A DNA stretch of 64,000 nucleotides, taken from contig QFXH01000003.1 in NCBI GenBank assembly GCA_003402345.1, positions 124,001 to 188,000 of the forward strand, given 5' to 3'. How positions within the stretch are numbered: the stretch's first letter is position 1; the number at the start of each line of letters is the position of its first letter. This document shows positions 34,350 through 43,667 of the stretch, one piece after another. The DNA is from Candidatus Nitrotoga sp. MKT (GTDB lineage: Bacteria; Pseudomonadota; Gammaproteobacteria; Burkholderiales; Gallionellaceae). The translations under genes were made by a program, and so were the position numbers. The notes beneath the pieces were generated by a model. That model ran no database searches, had not been told where the DNA came from, and saw only the letters and a list, made by a program, of their open reading frames with translations.

Positions 34350-35809
34350 TGGAATGGGATTTGAATTTGAGTATGACTACTCTTTTGGCCTCAAGTTTGG
34401 TGAATATGCCAAGAGCGCTTATTACCTTCCTTTTCATCAGTGTAACCCTCAGCGGTTGTGCTACTTTTTCCAAAGACGGAGGACTTGGTGCAGTTCAGAA
34501 AACTACTAAGGATCTTATTGGTAAGGATATTCAGTGGGTCAAATCTGTAGAAGACCAGGATGCTGTGCAATCTCGTACTGAAGAGCTATTAAAAAACCCA
34601 CTCACGGTAAATGATGCAGTGCAGATTGCCTTATTCAACAATAAAGGTCTACAGGCAGCATTTTATGATTTAGGTATTTCTGAAGCAGATCTGGTACAGG
34701 CAGGCAAATTACCAAATCCACGCTTTGCCATGCTGCATACCAAAAATAATGGTGACTATAAGATCGAGCAGTTATTCACATTTAATATTCTTTCTTTACT
34801 GACCATGCCCAAAGCACTCCAGATTGAAAAACGACTGTTTGAGCAAACACAACGACAGACTGCGATGGAAGTATTGCGGTTGGCTAATGAGACCCGCAAG
34901 GCATATTTCAAGGCAGTGGCTGCGGATCAAAGCACGCATTACATGCAACAAGTTAGAGCTGCGGCAGAAGCCAGTGCAGAACTGGCCCGTAATATGGTGA
35001 AAGCGGGCAATTGGAGAAAACTAGACCAGGCCCGGGAACAAGGATTTTATGCAGATGCTGCACTGGGAGTTGCTCGTGCGGAGCGGAATAAAATCACTGC
35101 CTATGAAGAGTTGACCAGGCTTATGGGCTTATGGGGCAAACAGACTCAGTTCACGCTCCCTGAAAGATTGCCGGACTTACCCGTAACTGTAGATGAATCA
35201 AACAACATCGAACAAACCGCCATGGATCAACGCCTTGATCTGCAGTCGCTCCGATTACAAACTGAAGCGCTGGCCAATCAGCTTGGCTTAACTAAAGCCA
35301 CGCGTTTCATCAATGTATTGGAAGTTGGGCCTGCACGCGTTCTTGAAGGTAAAAGATCAGATCCTTACAAGAAAGGCTTCGAGATTACCTTTGAGATTCC
35401 CATTTTCGATTGGGGCACCGCTCGGGTAGCCAGAGCTGAAGCAATTTATATGCAGGCCATCCATATGATTGCTGAGACAGCAGTGAATGCACGTTCAGAG
35501 GTGCGCCAAAGCTACAAGCTATATCGTTCAAGTTATGACATTGCAAAGCATTACCGTGATGAGATTGTACCCATCCGCAAACGCATTTCTGCTGAAAACC
35601 AGCTTCGTTACAACGGCATGTTGATCAGCGCATTTGAATTATTAGTGAATGCCCAATTACAAGTCAGCACTGTCAACAGCTATATCGAAGCGCTGCGTGA
35701 TTTTTGGTTATCGCAAAGCGATTTAGAAATGGCCCTGATTGGTAAGCCCCTGTTTTCCGGTGGCACTGGCTCACCGATGAGGGACAACCAGATGAGCATG
35801 GGCTATTAA
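34349..35809 (+). CDS. TolC-family outer-membrane lipoprotein
   Basis: About 486 aa (467 if it starts at ATG 34406). The signal ends in the lipobox LSGC (FLFISVTLSGCATFSKDG), so the mature protein is lipid-anchored. The body is two long helical repeats typical of OEP/TolC proteins (VNDAVQIALFNNKGLQAAF; IEQTAMDQRLDLQSLRLQTE). It would form the outer-membrane channel of a metal efflux system, but no RND pump or periplasmic adaptor is encoded nearby. Its first base overlaps the stop of the preceding gene. Confidence 0.82.
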   Translation: MEWDLNLSMTTLLASSLVNMPRALITFLFISVTLSGCATFSKDGGLGAVQKTTKDLIGKDIQWVKSVEDQDAVQSRTEELLKNPLTVNDAVQIALFNNKGLQAAFYDLGISEADLVQAGKLPNPRFAMLHTKNNGDYKIEQLFTFNILSLLTMPKALQIEKRLFEQTQRQTAMEVLRLANETRKAYFKAVAADQSTHYMQQVRAAAEASAELARNMVKAGNWRKLDQAREQGFYADAALGVARAERNKITAYEELTRLMGLWGKQTQFTLPERLPDLPVTVDESNNIEQTAMDQRLDLQSLRLQTEALANQLGLTKATRFINVLEVGPARVLEGKRSDPYKKGFEITFEIPIFDWGTARVARAEAIYMQAIHMIAETAVNARSEVRQSYKLYRSSYDIAKHYRDEIVPIRKRISAENQLRYNGMLISAFELLVNAQLQVSTVNSYIEALRDFWLSQSDLEMALIGKPLFSGGTGSPMRDNQMSMGY

Positions 35810-35839
35810 GCAAGTATTCCAGAATTAAGGATATCGGAT

Positions 35840-37216
35840 ATGGTAACAAGGCGTGATTTCCTGAGAGCAAGTGCGGCAGGGGTTGCTTTATCAGCAGCAA
35901 CGGTAAGTGCAGTGGCAATGGCTGCCTTGCCTCAAATTGTATCGATGGAAACCCCCGATACACAGCCGCCATTAACGCCAGAAAATGGACGCCCTTACAA
36001 CCCTGTTGTTACGCTCAATGGCTGGACTTTGCCATGGCGCATGAACAATGGCGTCAAAGAGTTCCATCTGGTGGCAGAGCCGGTAGTGCGCGAGATGGCC
36101 CCGGGCATGAAAGCGCATCTATGGGGCTATAACGGCCAAAGCCCAGGACCTACCATTGAAGTTGTTGAGGGTGATCGAGTGCGCATATTTGTTACCAACC
36201 GCTTACCTGAACATACGTCTATTCATTGGCATGGGCAGCGGTTACCGAACGGTATGGATGGCGTCACCGGGTTGACCCAGCCTGGTATCAATCCCGGCAA
36301 GACATTTGTTTATGAATTTGAAGCTAAACGGCCCGGCACTTTCATGTACCACCCGCATGCTGATGAAATGACGCAAATGGCCATGGGTATGATGGGCTTC
36401 TGGGTGACCCATCCAAAGAATCCCAAGTTCATGGCAGTAGATCGTGATTTCGTATTTTTACTTAATTCTTTCGACATCGATCCTGGTAGCTATACGCCAA
36501 AGATTACCACCATGCTCGATTTCAACTTATGGGCATTTAATAGCAGGGTGTTTCCTGGAATTTCGCCCATGGTGGCACGCCAGGGAGATCGAGTACGTAT
36601 CCGTGTGGGTAACCTAACAATGACCAACCATCCGATGCATTTACACGGTCACGAATTTGTTGTCGCCGGGACAGACGGAGGATGGACGCCACCAAATTCC
36701 CGTTGGCCGGAAGTTACCGCCGATATAGCAGTGGGCCAAATGCGCGCGTTTGAATTTATTGCTGATGAGCCTGGTGATTGGGCATTTCATTGTCACAAGA
36801 GCCATCACACTATGAATGCAATGGGTCATGACGTGCCTACGATGATTGGTGTGGATCAAAGCAAGCTTGTCGACAGAATAATATCGCTGGTTCCTGATTA
36901 CATGAGCATGGGTGAAAGCGGCATGGCGGATATGGAGAAGATGGCAATGCCTTTGCCAGATAACACCTTACCGATGATGTCCGGTCAGGGGCAATTCGGT
37001 GGCATCGGAATGGGAGGGATGTTTACGACCGTTAAAATCCGCGAAGGTCTTGCGCGTAACGATTACAAAGACCCTGGCGCTTATCAGCATCCTGTAGGCA
37101 CCGTAGCTTATGAAATTAATTGTGAGTTACCGCCTGTGCAAAGGCAAACTGAAACCCCATCCGAAGATGGGGTGGAATTTAAAGTGCGTAAACCCGTGGG
37201 TCATGGTGAACATTAG
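35840..37216 (+). CDS. Multicopper oxidase, CopA/PcoA-like
   Basis: 458-aa periplasmic oxidase exported by the Tat route (VTRRDFLRASAAGVALSAA). All four copper-binding blocks are visible: HWHGQRLPNG, MYHPHADEMTQ, NHPMHLHGHEF and the type 1 site HCHKSHHTMNAMGH. The C-terminal region is Met-rich (GMGGMFTTVKI preceded by SMGESGMADMEKMAMP). It likely oxidises Cu(I) to the less toxic Cu(II) or stores copper. Third gene of the copper operon. Confidence 0.93.
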   Translation: MVTRRDFLRASAAGVALSAATVSAVAMAALPQIVSMETPDTQPPLTPENGRPYNPVVTLNGWTLPWRMNNGVKEFHLVAEPVVREMAPGMKAHLWGYNGQSPGPTIEVVEGDRVRIFVTNRLPEHTSIHWHGQRLPNGMDGVTGLTQPGINPGKTFVYEFEAKRPGTFMYHPHADEMTQMAMGMMGFWVTHPKNPKFMAVDRDFVFLLNSFDIDPGSYTPKITTMLDFNLWAFNSRVFPGISPMVARQGDRVRIRVGNLTMTNHPMHLHGHEFVVAGTDGGWTPPNSRWPEVTADIAVGQMRAFEFIADEPGDWAFHCHKSHHTMNAMGHDVPTMIGVDQSKLVDRIISLVPDYMSMGESGMADMEKMAMPLPDNTLPMMSGQGQFGGIGMGGMFTTVKIREGLARNDYKDPGAYQHPVGTVAYEINCELPPVQRQTETPSEDGVEFKVRKPVGHGEH

Positions 37217-37353
37217 AAACATTCGTACATCAAATTTCATCATATTTCTGTTTTTACTCGTTGTTGCTGAACATAATTTTGCCAGTTCGATTGATGTGTT
37301 CTCAGTCCAATGCTTCAGCCTCGATGTAGAAAAGCGAAATAAAATAATCGATA

Positions 37354-37773
37354 TCAATGTGCTGTAGATCCACCTGTAAACGCTGAGATGATAGGGCACG
37401 GCTTGGTTCGACCCGTCATTTCGCATTCGTGGATTAAATGTGTGAGGATACTTTGCATGCGTTCAAGGTCGACGATCCGCTTATTGATATCGCCAAGACG
37501 GGCATTTGCGATCTTGCGGATCGCCGCTCTGTCAGAGCCGTCCTCCAATGCAAGCAAGGATGCAATCTCACCCAGCGTAAAACCCAGATCTTGTGATCGC
37601 TTGATAAATCGGATGCGCTCAACGAGGGCAACCGGATATTGCCGGAATGTCGTGCCATTTGGCGCAGGTGTAGGTAGTAAATTCAATTTTTGATAATAGC
37701 GAATCGTCTCAATACCCACTTTAGCAGCGCGTGCCAAACGGCCAATTGTTAATTGTTCAACTTCTTTTTTCAT
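37354..37773 (-). CDS. MerR-family metal-responsive regulator
   Basis: 139-aa dimeric activator with the MerR HTH (TIGRLARAAKVGIETIRYYQ), wing and dimer helix. The metal loop has two Cys (HECEMTGRTKPCPII) spaced as in MerR/PbrR. The earlier Cys found in MerR and ZntR is absent (ALEDGSDRAAI), so mercury is unlikely and copper or another monovalent metal is more probable. ATG 37773 is chosen because the longer start at 37815 would lie inside the operator. Divergent from the P1B ATPase. Confidence 0.88.
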   Translation of the reverse strand: MKKEVEQLTIGRLARAAKVGIETIRYYQKLNLLPTPAPNGTTFRQYPVALVERIRFIKRSQDLGFTLGEIASLLALEDGSDRAAIRKIANARLGDINKRIVDLERMQSILTHLIHECEMTGRTKPCPIISAFTGGSTAH

Positions 37774-37799
37774 GAATTTGTCTGGTAAGTAAAAAAAGA

Positions 37800-37831
37800 T
37801 TGACTCTGTGGTCATGCACAGAGTGTAGGAT
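37800..37831 (+). promoter_or_regulatory. MerR-type promoter/operator of the P1B ATPase
   Basis: TTGACT and TAGGAT are separated by a 20-bp spacer, longer than the optimal 17. The spacer region holds a perfect dyad, ACTCTGTG-GTCATG-CACAGAGT. This is the standard architecture of MerR-activated promoters, where metal-bound regulator untwists the DNA. It drives the gene at 37867. Confidence 0.85.
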
Positions 37832-37866
37832 GATCCTGTCTTTAAATTACGTCAAGGGGTTGAGCT

Positions 37867-40275
37867 ATGAATCAGAAAAATCAAAGCACCTGTTGCGGCC
37901 ATACCAGTTCTGAAAAAAAAGTTGTTGTAGCACCCATCAGCAGCCCGACTTACGAAAAAACGTACATCGATCCCGTCTGTGGAATGAAAGTGTCGGCCGA
38001 TAGCAAGAAGTCGGTTGAGCATGGCGGCACCACATACTATTTTTGTAGTGAAAACTGTGTTGCCAAATTTCGGACCAATGCCAAGCAATACCTGATCATG
38101 CCGACAGCCAGCGATATCGCCCCCAAGACGCCTCTGCAAGCAGTCGCAAAGAACACAATCTTTACCTGCCCGATGCACCCTGAGGTACAACAAGTTGGTC
38201 CCGGCAGTTGCCCGCAGTGCGGGATGGCACTGGAGCCGATGGAGGCGACTGCGGAAGAAGATACCACCGAACTTGACGATATGACCCGTCGCCTGTGGGT
38301 AAGTGCAGCATTGACCATACCGTTACTGATTTTGACAATGGGTAAGGTGGTTTCAGGAATCGACTTTCATAGCTGGCTGGGAACGACTGTGTTTAACTGG
38401 TTGCAGGCTGCGCTTGCGGCACCAGTCGTTCTATGGGCGGGCTGGCCGTTTTTCGAGCGCGCCGGGGCATCATTTCGTACTTGGAATCTTAATATGTTCA
38501 GTCTGATTGGACTGGGCACTGGGGCGGCCTTTGTGTTCAGTGTAGGGTCGCTCTTGTTTCCTGAATTACTTCCGGCTGCTTTCAAAATGGACGGCATGGC
38601 GCCGCTTTACTTTGAGGCCGCTGCCGCCATTATCACGCTCGTGTTGGTAGGGCAGGTGCTGGAACTGCGGGCGCGGTCACGTACCAACAGCGCGATCAAA
38701 TCGCTTCTGGGCCTCGTGCCAAATACGGCCGTTCGTCTCAGGCTCGACGGTAGTGAAGAAGAAATACATCTGGACGAGATCCATGTAGGTGATCGACTGC
38801 GTGTGAAGCCGGGTGACAAAATACCGGTCGACGGTGAAGTGGTCGAAGGCAGATCAAATATCGACGAATCGATGATCACCGGCGAACCCATACCATCTGA
38901 GAAAACCGTTGGAAGCAAAGTGTCTGCTGGCACTGTTAATCAAACCGGTTCATTCGTATTCACGGCGCAGAAAGTGGGCGCGGAAACCTTGCTTGCGCAC
39001 ATCGTAAAAATGGTCAACGACGCCAGCCGCTCGCGTGCACCCATCCAAAAAATTGCCGATGCGGTTGCCGGCTGGTTTGTGCCGGTGGTAATGGGAGTTG
39101 CCCTCATGGCCTTCGTTATCTGGGCTTTTTTTGGCTCACCGCCTGCGCTTGCGCATGCACTTGTAACAGCCGTCTCGGTACTTATCATTGCCTGCCCTTG
39201 TGCTCTTGGTTTGGCCACGCCGATTTCGATCATGGTAGGCATTGGCCGGGGCGCGCAAGAAGGCATTTTAATTAAAGACGCAGAAGCGCTGGAACTGATG
39301 GAAAAAGTAGATACCTTAGTGGTTGATAAGACTGGCACGCTTACCGAAGGACGCCCCAAAGTTCAGGACGTAGTCGCTATCAATGGATTTACTGAAAATG
39401 AGGTTTTGTCATTGGCGGCTTCTCTTGAACAACACAGTGAGCACCCTCTTGCGCAAGCTATTGTTGGGTACACAAAAGAAAAGAATATTAATATTGTAGA
39501 AGCTAAAGATTTTGATTCGATTACCGGCAAGGGAATACGAGGGGTTATTGATGACCAGTCAGTTGCTATTGGCAACGCCATGCTTATGTCAGATGTTGGT
39601 GTCAACATTGCGTCACTTCAAAGTAAAACGCAAGAATTACAGACGTTAGCAAAGTCAGTGATGTTTCTAGCCATTAATGAGAAAGCAGCGGGATTGGTGA
39701 GCGTTGCTGATCCAATCAAACCTACGGCAGCACGTGCTATAGCAGAACTGAAGGCAGCTGGAATTCGGATAGTATTACTCACAGGCGATAACGTTGCGAC
39801 CGCTGCATCGGTTGCGCGGCAACTTGGCATTGATGATATCAAAGCCAACGTCATGCCAAGTGATAAATATCGACATGTGCAAACGCTACAGGCAGCGGGC
39901 CATATCGTGGCAATGGCGGGCGACGGGGTCAATGACGCGCCAGCACTTGCTCAAGCGAATGTTGGCATCGCTATGGGTACCGGAACCGACATTGCGATGA
40001 ATAGTGCGCGCATTGTCTTAGTGAAAGGCGATCTATTGGGCATAGCACGTGTACGTTTGCTCAGCCAGGCAACTATGCGAAATATTAAACAGAATTTATT
40101 TTTTGCATTTGCATATAACCTGATTGGTGTACCCATTGCTGCGGGGGCACTGTACCCCTGGTTTGGTCTGCTATTAAACCCAATGATCGCGAGTGCTGCG
40201 ATGGCCTTAAGTTCGGTATCAGTAATAGGCAATGCTCTGCGGTTACGCAGTGCGACTCTTGGCCACACACCATAG
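37867..40275 (+). CDS. copA: Heavy-metal P1B-type ATPase (copper-exporting type)
   Basis: 802 aa. The N-terminus has CCGH, then a YHS/TRASH domain ([15 protein letters not shown] to [11 protein letters not shown]) and a heavy-metal-binding segment ([20 protein letters not shown]), in place of classical HMA domains. The transporter core has CPC in [13 protein letters not shown], phosphorylation DKTGTLTEG, the HP motif [13 protein letters not shown] and the hinge [19 protein letters not shown] and the copper neighbours predict Cu(I)/Ag(I) export. It is preceded by AAGGGG and a MerR-type promoter. Confidence 0.93.
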   Translation: MNQKNQSTCCGHTSSEKKVVVAPISSPTYEKTYIDPVCGMKVSADSKKSVEHGGTTYYFCSENCVAKFRTNAKQYLIMPTASDIAPKTPLQAVAKNTIFTCPMHPEVQQVGPGSCPQCGMALEPMEATAEEDTTELDDMTRRLWVSAALTIPLLILTMGKVVSGIDFHSWLGTTVFNWLQAALAAPVVLWAGWPFFERAGASFRTWNLNMFSLIGLGTGAAFVFSVGSLLFPELLPAAFKMDGMAPLYFEAAAAIITLVLVGQVLELRARSRTNSAIKSLLGLVPNTAVRLRLDGSEEEIHLDEIHVGDRLRVKPGDKIPVDGEVVEGRSNIDESMITGEPIPSEKTVGSKVSAGTVNQTGSFVFTAQKVGAETLLAHIVKMVNDASRSRAPIQKIADAVAGWFVPVVMGVALMAFVIWAFFGSPPALAHALVTAVSVLIIACPCALGLATPISIMVGIGRGAQEGILIKDAEALELMEKVDTLVVDKTGTLTEGRPKVQDVVAINGFTENEVLSLAASLEQHSEHPLAQAIVGYTKEKNINIVEAKDFDSITGKGIRGVIDDQSVAIGNAMLMSDVGVNIASLQSKTQELQTLAKSVMFLAINEKAAGLVSVADPIKPTAARAIAELKAAGIRIVLLTGDNVATAASVARQLGIDDIKANVMPSDKYRHVQTLQAAGHIVAMAGDGVNDAPALAQANVGIAMGTGTDIAMNSARIVLVKGDLLGIARVRLLSQATMRNIKQNLFFAFAYNLIGVPIAAGALYPWFGLLLNPMIASAAMALSSVSVIGNALRLRSATLGHTP

Positions 40276-40316
40276 TACGGTTGCTACCGTTAATAGAAAA
40301 GGCATAAATGATTGGT

Positions 40317-40502
40317 GTTACTGAGGAGCAAGTGCAGCGAGCGGTAGAACAACTCAACCATCGGCCACGCAAAGTGCTGGGTCAGATCACCGCATGAAGT
40401 ACTATTCAGTGTGGCGATGCGCTACACCAAGCCAACTTCAGCTGTTGCACTCGAACTTGAATCCGCCACTTACAAAAATTGCACTTCAGAGTTGAATCCG
40501 CC
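40317..40502 (+). pseudogene. IS30-family transposase relic with element end
   Basis: The plus strand reads VQRAVEQLNHRPRKVLGQIT, the conserved C-terminal LN.RPRK.LG block of IS30 transposases. A frameshift then leads to VAMRYTKPTSAVALELESAT at the end. It is followed by GCTGTTGCACTCGAACTTGA and TCCGCC, then a second related motif TTGCACTTCAGAGTTGAATC at 40479. Only the 3' tip of the element survives. It lies between the copper and arsenosugar operons. Confidence 0.7.
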
Positions 40503-40521
40503 TCACCATTTTCAACCTCAC

Positions 40522-41574
40522 CTAGCAGCAGCCGGAAACCGCTACGCTTTCATGTTGTGCGATTTCATGTTGCGTAAAGGGAAGGTCACTACCGCATCCG
40601 GCAAAAATTCCATAATGCTGGCTAAAATCGCCGATGAATTCGAAATGTTTCCTGAATCGGGAATCATGCAGCATGTGCCAGGTGTTACCACACACCGGAA
40701 ATACCCGCCCGGTTTCGATGTCGTGATGATTATCGAGGATAAAGCGATGCGGATGATCGGGTATCGTACCGCGATAAATCACCGCCTGACCGTAATTTTC
40801 ACAGGCGGGTTCCAGCCCATCCAACTTGAACAACCTATAAGTGGCCGAGAAAAAGCGGATGTTACCGGCCCGCTCAGCCAGCTTGGCATCGGTAATATCG
40901 AGCGGCTTGTCTTCAACCAATCTGGGATCGGCAAAGTCATGGCGCTTGGCGATATTAATGAAATCGTTCCAGTACAGCGCGCCACCCAGACATTCACCAT
41001 ACAACACCGGGTCATTGCGCACCGCGTCTGGCACTCTGCGGTCGGCATAAACATCCGAGAAATAGAATTCGCCGCCTGGCTTGAGCAAGCGATGTACTTC
41101 GCGCAGCACTGCGTCTTTGTCCGGCGAAAGATTGATCACGCAATTCGACACGATGACATCAAAGCTACCACTTTCCAATCCAAGTTCATCGAGTTTTTCA
41201 ATGTAGCCCTGTTTAAAAATGACATTGTCGAAACCGAACACCCCGGCGTGGTAGGCGCGATAACTTTCCGCAACGGCAAGCTGTTCTGCGGTCATATCCA
41301 CACCAACCACTTGGCCATTCGCGCCAACCAATTGCGCCAGCGCATACACATCGCGCCCGGAACCGCTGCCCAAATCGAGAATGCGGCAGCCTTCCAACAG
41401 CGGCGGGCAAACCAAACCGCAGCCGTAGTAGCGCGACATCACTTCAGGATGGATGCGCGCCAGCAGCGGCTTAAGCCAGTTTGGCACTTGCGACGCATCA
41501 CAGCAGGCAGAGGTTTTCAGGTCGCCAGAAGTTTGCAGCTGTTTGCCGTAATAGTCTTTGACAATTTCATGCAT
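40522..41574 (-). CDS. arsM: Arsenite S-adenosylmethionine methyltransferase
   Basis: 350-aa methyltransferase. The AdoMet-binding motif is ILDLGSGSGRDVYALAQLVG. Conserved Cys positions are seen in the N-terminal SACCDASQ, in VIVSNCVINLSPDKDAV (the ArsM hallmark) and in the C-terminal part (FPVCGNTW). It makes methylated arsenicals such as dimethylarsenite from As(III). ATG 41574 follows AAGGA. Last gene of the arsenosugar operon; here it would supply the dimethylarsenic precursor. Confidence 0.92.
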   Translation of the reverse strand: MHEIVKDYYGKQLQTSGDLKTSACCDASQVPNWLKPLLARIHPEVMSRYYGCGLVCPPLLEGCRILDLGSGSGRDVYALAQLVGANGQVVGVDMTAEQLAVAESYRAYHAGVFGFDNVIFKQGYIEKLDELGLESGSFDVIVSNCVINLSPDKDAVLREVHRLLKPGGEFYFSDVYADRRVPDAVRNDPVLYGECLGGALYWNDFINIAKRHDFADPRLVEDKPLDITDAKLAERAGNIRFFSATYRLFKLDGLEPACENYGQAVIYRGTIPDHPHRFILDNHHDIETGRVFPVCGNTWHMLHDSRFRKHFEFIGDFSQHYGIFAGCGSDLPFTQHEIAQHESVAVSGCC

Positions 41575-41641
41575 GGTTATTCCTTGAATGATTGATTGAT
41601 AGCGTGCGGTTAATCGCACTCAGATAAGCGTTTTTGCACTT

Positions 41642-42382
41642 TCAATTAGCAAAACACATCGCATCTTTCTTAACAAACTGAAAATCAGCGAAGCCGGCAT
41701 GGGCGCGTTCACCGGTATTGTCGGTGTCGGATGCGACGGAAAGCTGGACCAGGCGTGCCTGCTCTGATCCAAACTCAGTAATCATATCTTGCTGTACATC
41801 ATGCCGTGCAACGACCCATTTCCCTGCATTGGCAGCACCGGATTCGGCCACAATCATGTGGATGCGGTCGGAATAGGCATTGGGCTTGCGCGTACCCACC
41901 GGATAATGGTTGTCCCACACATAATTGATCGCGGCATCGGGCACCGCATCGCCATAGATGCTGCGTGCCAGCTTAAGTTTGATGCGTGTGGCAAAATTCA
42001 GCGCGGATTCAGGCATGGCAAACGAGACATACACACGCGCGGCATAATCGTCGCCGCCTTTGGTGGCCATGTCGGCCTTGGCCAACGGGGCATCCACACG
42101 CCAGCGCCAACACAGCACTGGCGTGCGATTCAAATCAACCTCGACCGGTCGCGCCAGTAGCGCCATACTGCGCTCGGCGGTGGCTTCGATGGCCAACACA
42201 TCGTCCCATCGGGTAACGCGGTAACGGGTGGGCGGTAATTTTTTATTGAGCTGTATTACCTGCCACGGAGAGGGTACGTCTACGGACTCCTGGGTGAAAT
42301 GATCGAGCCTAACTTCATCACTTGCTTGGGCCAGCAAAGAAAAACTGGCCCCTATCAGCCACATTAAATTTCGTATCTTCAT
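41642..42382 (-). CDS. DUF3047 secreted protein
   Basis: 246 aa with a signal peptide (MKIRNLMWLIGASFSLLAQA). The DUF3047-like core shows CWRWRVDAPLAKADMATKGG, DDYAARVYVSF and NYVWDNHYPVGTRKPNAYSD. Family function is unknown; the fold is probably a beta-sandwich lectin-like domain. The 4-bp ATGA overlap with the glycosyltransferase-like gene upstream ties it to arsenosugar synthesis. A periplasmic location is odd for a biosynthesis gene. Confidence 0.8.
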   Translation of the reverse strand: MKIRNLMWLIGASFSLLAQASDEVRLDHFTQESVDVPSPWQVIQLNKKLPPTRYRVTRWDDVLAIEATAERSMALLARPVEVDLNRTPVLCWRWRVDAPLAKADMATKGGDDYAARVYVSFAMPESALNFATRIKLKLARSIYGDAVPDAAINYVWDNHYPVGTRKPNAYSDRIHMIVAESGAANAGKWVVARHDVQQDMITEFGSEQARLVQLSVASDTDNTGERAHAGFADFQFVKKDAMCFAN

Positions 42383-42993
42383 GCAAACACCATTTTTGGT
42401 GACAATAATTTTAAATCTTGCGGCGCATCCACATCGTGCAACATCTGCCCGACATGCAGCGACCAGCCGAGCTGCCCGATGCGCGCGATGGTGGTGCTGG
42501 CAACCGCATCGGTGCTCCACGGCATATCACTGAAAAGCGCTGCACTGTAGCGCTTGAGTCCCAGCAACGCATAGCCGCCATCGGCGGTGCAATGGATGAC
42601 TGCATCGTGTCCGCGCAATGATTGGGCGGCTTCACGCAGCAAGGTGGCGGACATTTCTACACAGTCCGTACCAATCAATAAAACTAATTCTGTATTTTTA
42701 ATGGCCCGCCCTGATGCACGCGCCAGTCGCGCACCAAGATCACCCTCACCTTGATCAGAAATCTCAATGCCAAGCGGAAGTGCTATGCCTTGCCAAGCGA
42801 CATCATCAATTTTTGGTGTGCCGCATAATTCGACTGTGCCAATGCCAGCGGCCAGCGCTTCATGCAATGTGCTGAACAACATTTGCTGCGCCAGTTTGGC
42901 CGCACCCTCTGCCCCCAGTGCGGGAATCAAGCGCGTCTTGGCGAAACCGGGCTGCGGGGCTTTGGCAAAGATGATGATGCGGGTGGATATCAT
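42379..42993 (-). CDS. Arsenosugar biosynthesis glycosyltransferase, TIGR04282-like (DUF2064)
   Basis: 204-aa nucleotide-diphospho-sugar transferase-like protein. FAKAPQPGFAKTRLIPALG near the N-terminus is the DUF2064 signature, and VLLIGTDCVEMSATLL and DGGYALLGLKRY contain the metal/sugar-binding acidic residues. ATG 42993 gives the normal N-terminus (MISTRIIIFAKAP). It overlaps its neighbours on both sides by 4 bp. It probably adds or modifies the sugar moiety on the arsenical intermediate. Confidence 0.87.
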   Translation of the reverse strand: MISTRIIIFAKAPQPGFAKTRLIPALGAEGAAKLAQQMLFSTLHEALAAGIGTVELCGTPKIDDVAWQGIALPLGIEISDQGEGDLGARLARASGRAIKNTELVLLIGTDCVEMSATLLREAAQSLRGHDAVIHCTADGGYALLGLKRYSAALFSDMPWSTDAVASTTIARIGQLGWSLHVGQMLHDVDAPQDLKLLSPKMVFA

Positions 42994-43664
42994 CGGTACA
43001 ATCTCACCAATTCCCCCGCATCCGTCCCGCGCCAATACGCCCAGCGCAAACGCCACATCAGCAGGATGGTGCACCACACTCCGCGCGTCTCCCAACGACG
43101 GCCGGATGTCGTCACGCAATGTGCGATGCAGACGGGACGAGAAAACGCCAGTAACCGTTTGCTTAGCTCCACATCCTCCATTAATGGCTGGTCAGGAAAT
43201 CCCCGCAAGCACTCGAACACGGCACGCCGCACGAATATTGCCTGGTCGCCAGTAGCAATTCCGGTCAGGCGTGAGCGCCAATTCATCAAGCGGCTGACCA
43301 CGCGCAACATAAAGGGACGACCGGTAATACACACATCAAAGCGCCCCCAGCAATACGCTTTATTGGCCAAGGCTTGTTCGATGTGGCGTGTTGCGCCCTG
43401 TGGCAGGCGCGTGTCGGCATGCAGAAACAACAACACATCACCGCTGGCCTGTGATGCGCCGGCATTCATTTGCTTTGCCCGGCCACAGGCAGTGCGCAAC
43501 GCAATGAATCCAACTACTTCGCACAGCATTGCTGATCCATCAGTGCTACCGCCGTCGACAAATATGATCTCGCAACCGGCTCGCTGGAATGGCAGCAAGT
43601 GTGCGAACAATTCCGGCAATTGCTCCGCTTCGTTGAGCATCGGTACGATAATGGATAGACGCAT
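42990..43664 (-). CDS. Arsenosugar biosynthesis glycosyltransferase, TIGR04283-like (GT2)
   Basis: 224-aa family 2 glycosyltransferase. It begins with SIIVPMLNEAEQLPELFAHL, the nucleotide-binding IIFVDGGSTDGSAML and the DxD-like FLHADTRLPQGA, with an acceptor region around GRFDVCITGRPFML. It is paired with the TIGR04282-type protein as in other arsenosugar clusters. It overlaps that gene by 4 bp and lies 3 bp from the oxidoreductase fusion. Confidence 0.87.
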   Translation of the reverse strand: MRLSIIVPMLNEAEQLPELFAHLLPFQRAGCEIIFVDGGSTDGSAMLCEVVGFIALRTACGRAKQMNAGASQASGDVLLFLHADTRLPQGATRHIEQALANKAYCWGRFDVCITGRPFMLRVVSRLMNWRSRLTGIATGDQAIFVRRAVFECLRGFPDQPLMEDVELSKRLLAFSRPVCIAHCVTTSGRRWETRGVWCTILLMWRLRWAYWRGTDAGELVRLYR

Positions 43665-43667
43665 CGT

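Noticed and set aside
37354-37773. Mercury-responsive MerR
   Set aside because: The first of the three mercury-binding Cys is absent and no mer transport genes are near.
40411-41595. 394-codon plus-strand frame opposite arsM
   Set aside because: Antisense to a clear methyltransferase gene; only its first part matches the IS30 tip.
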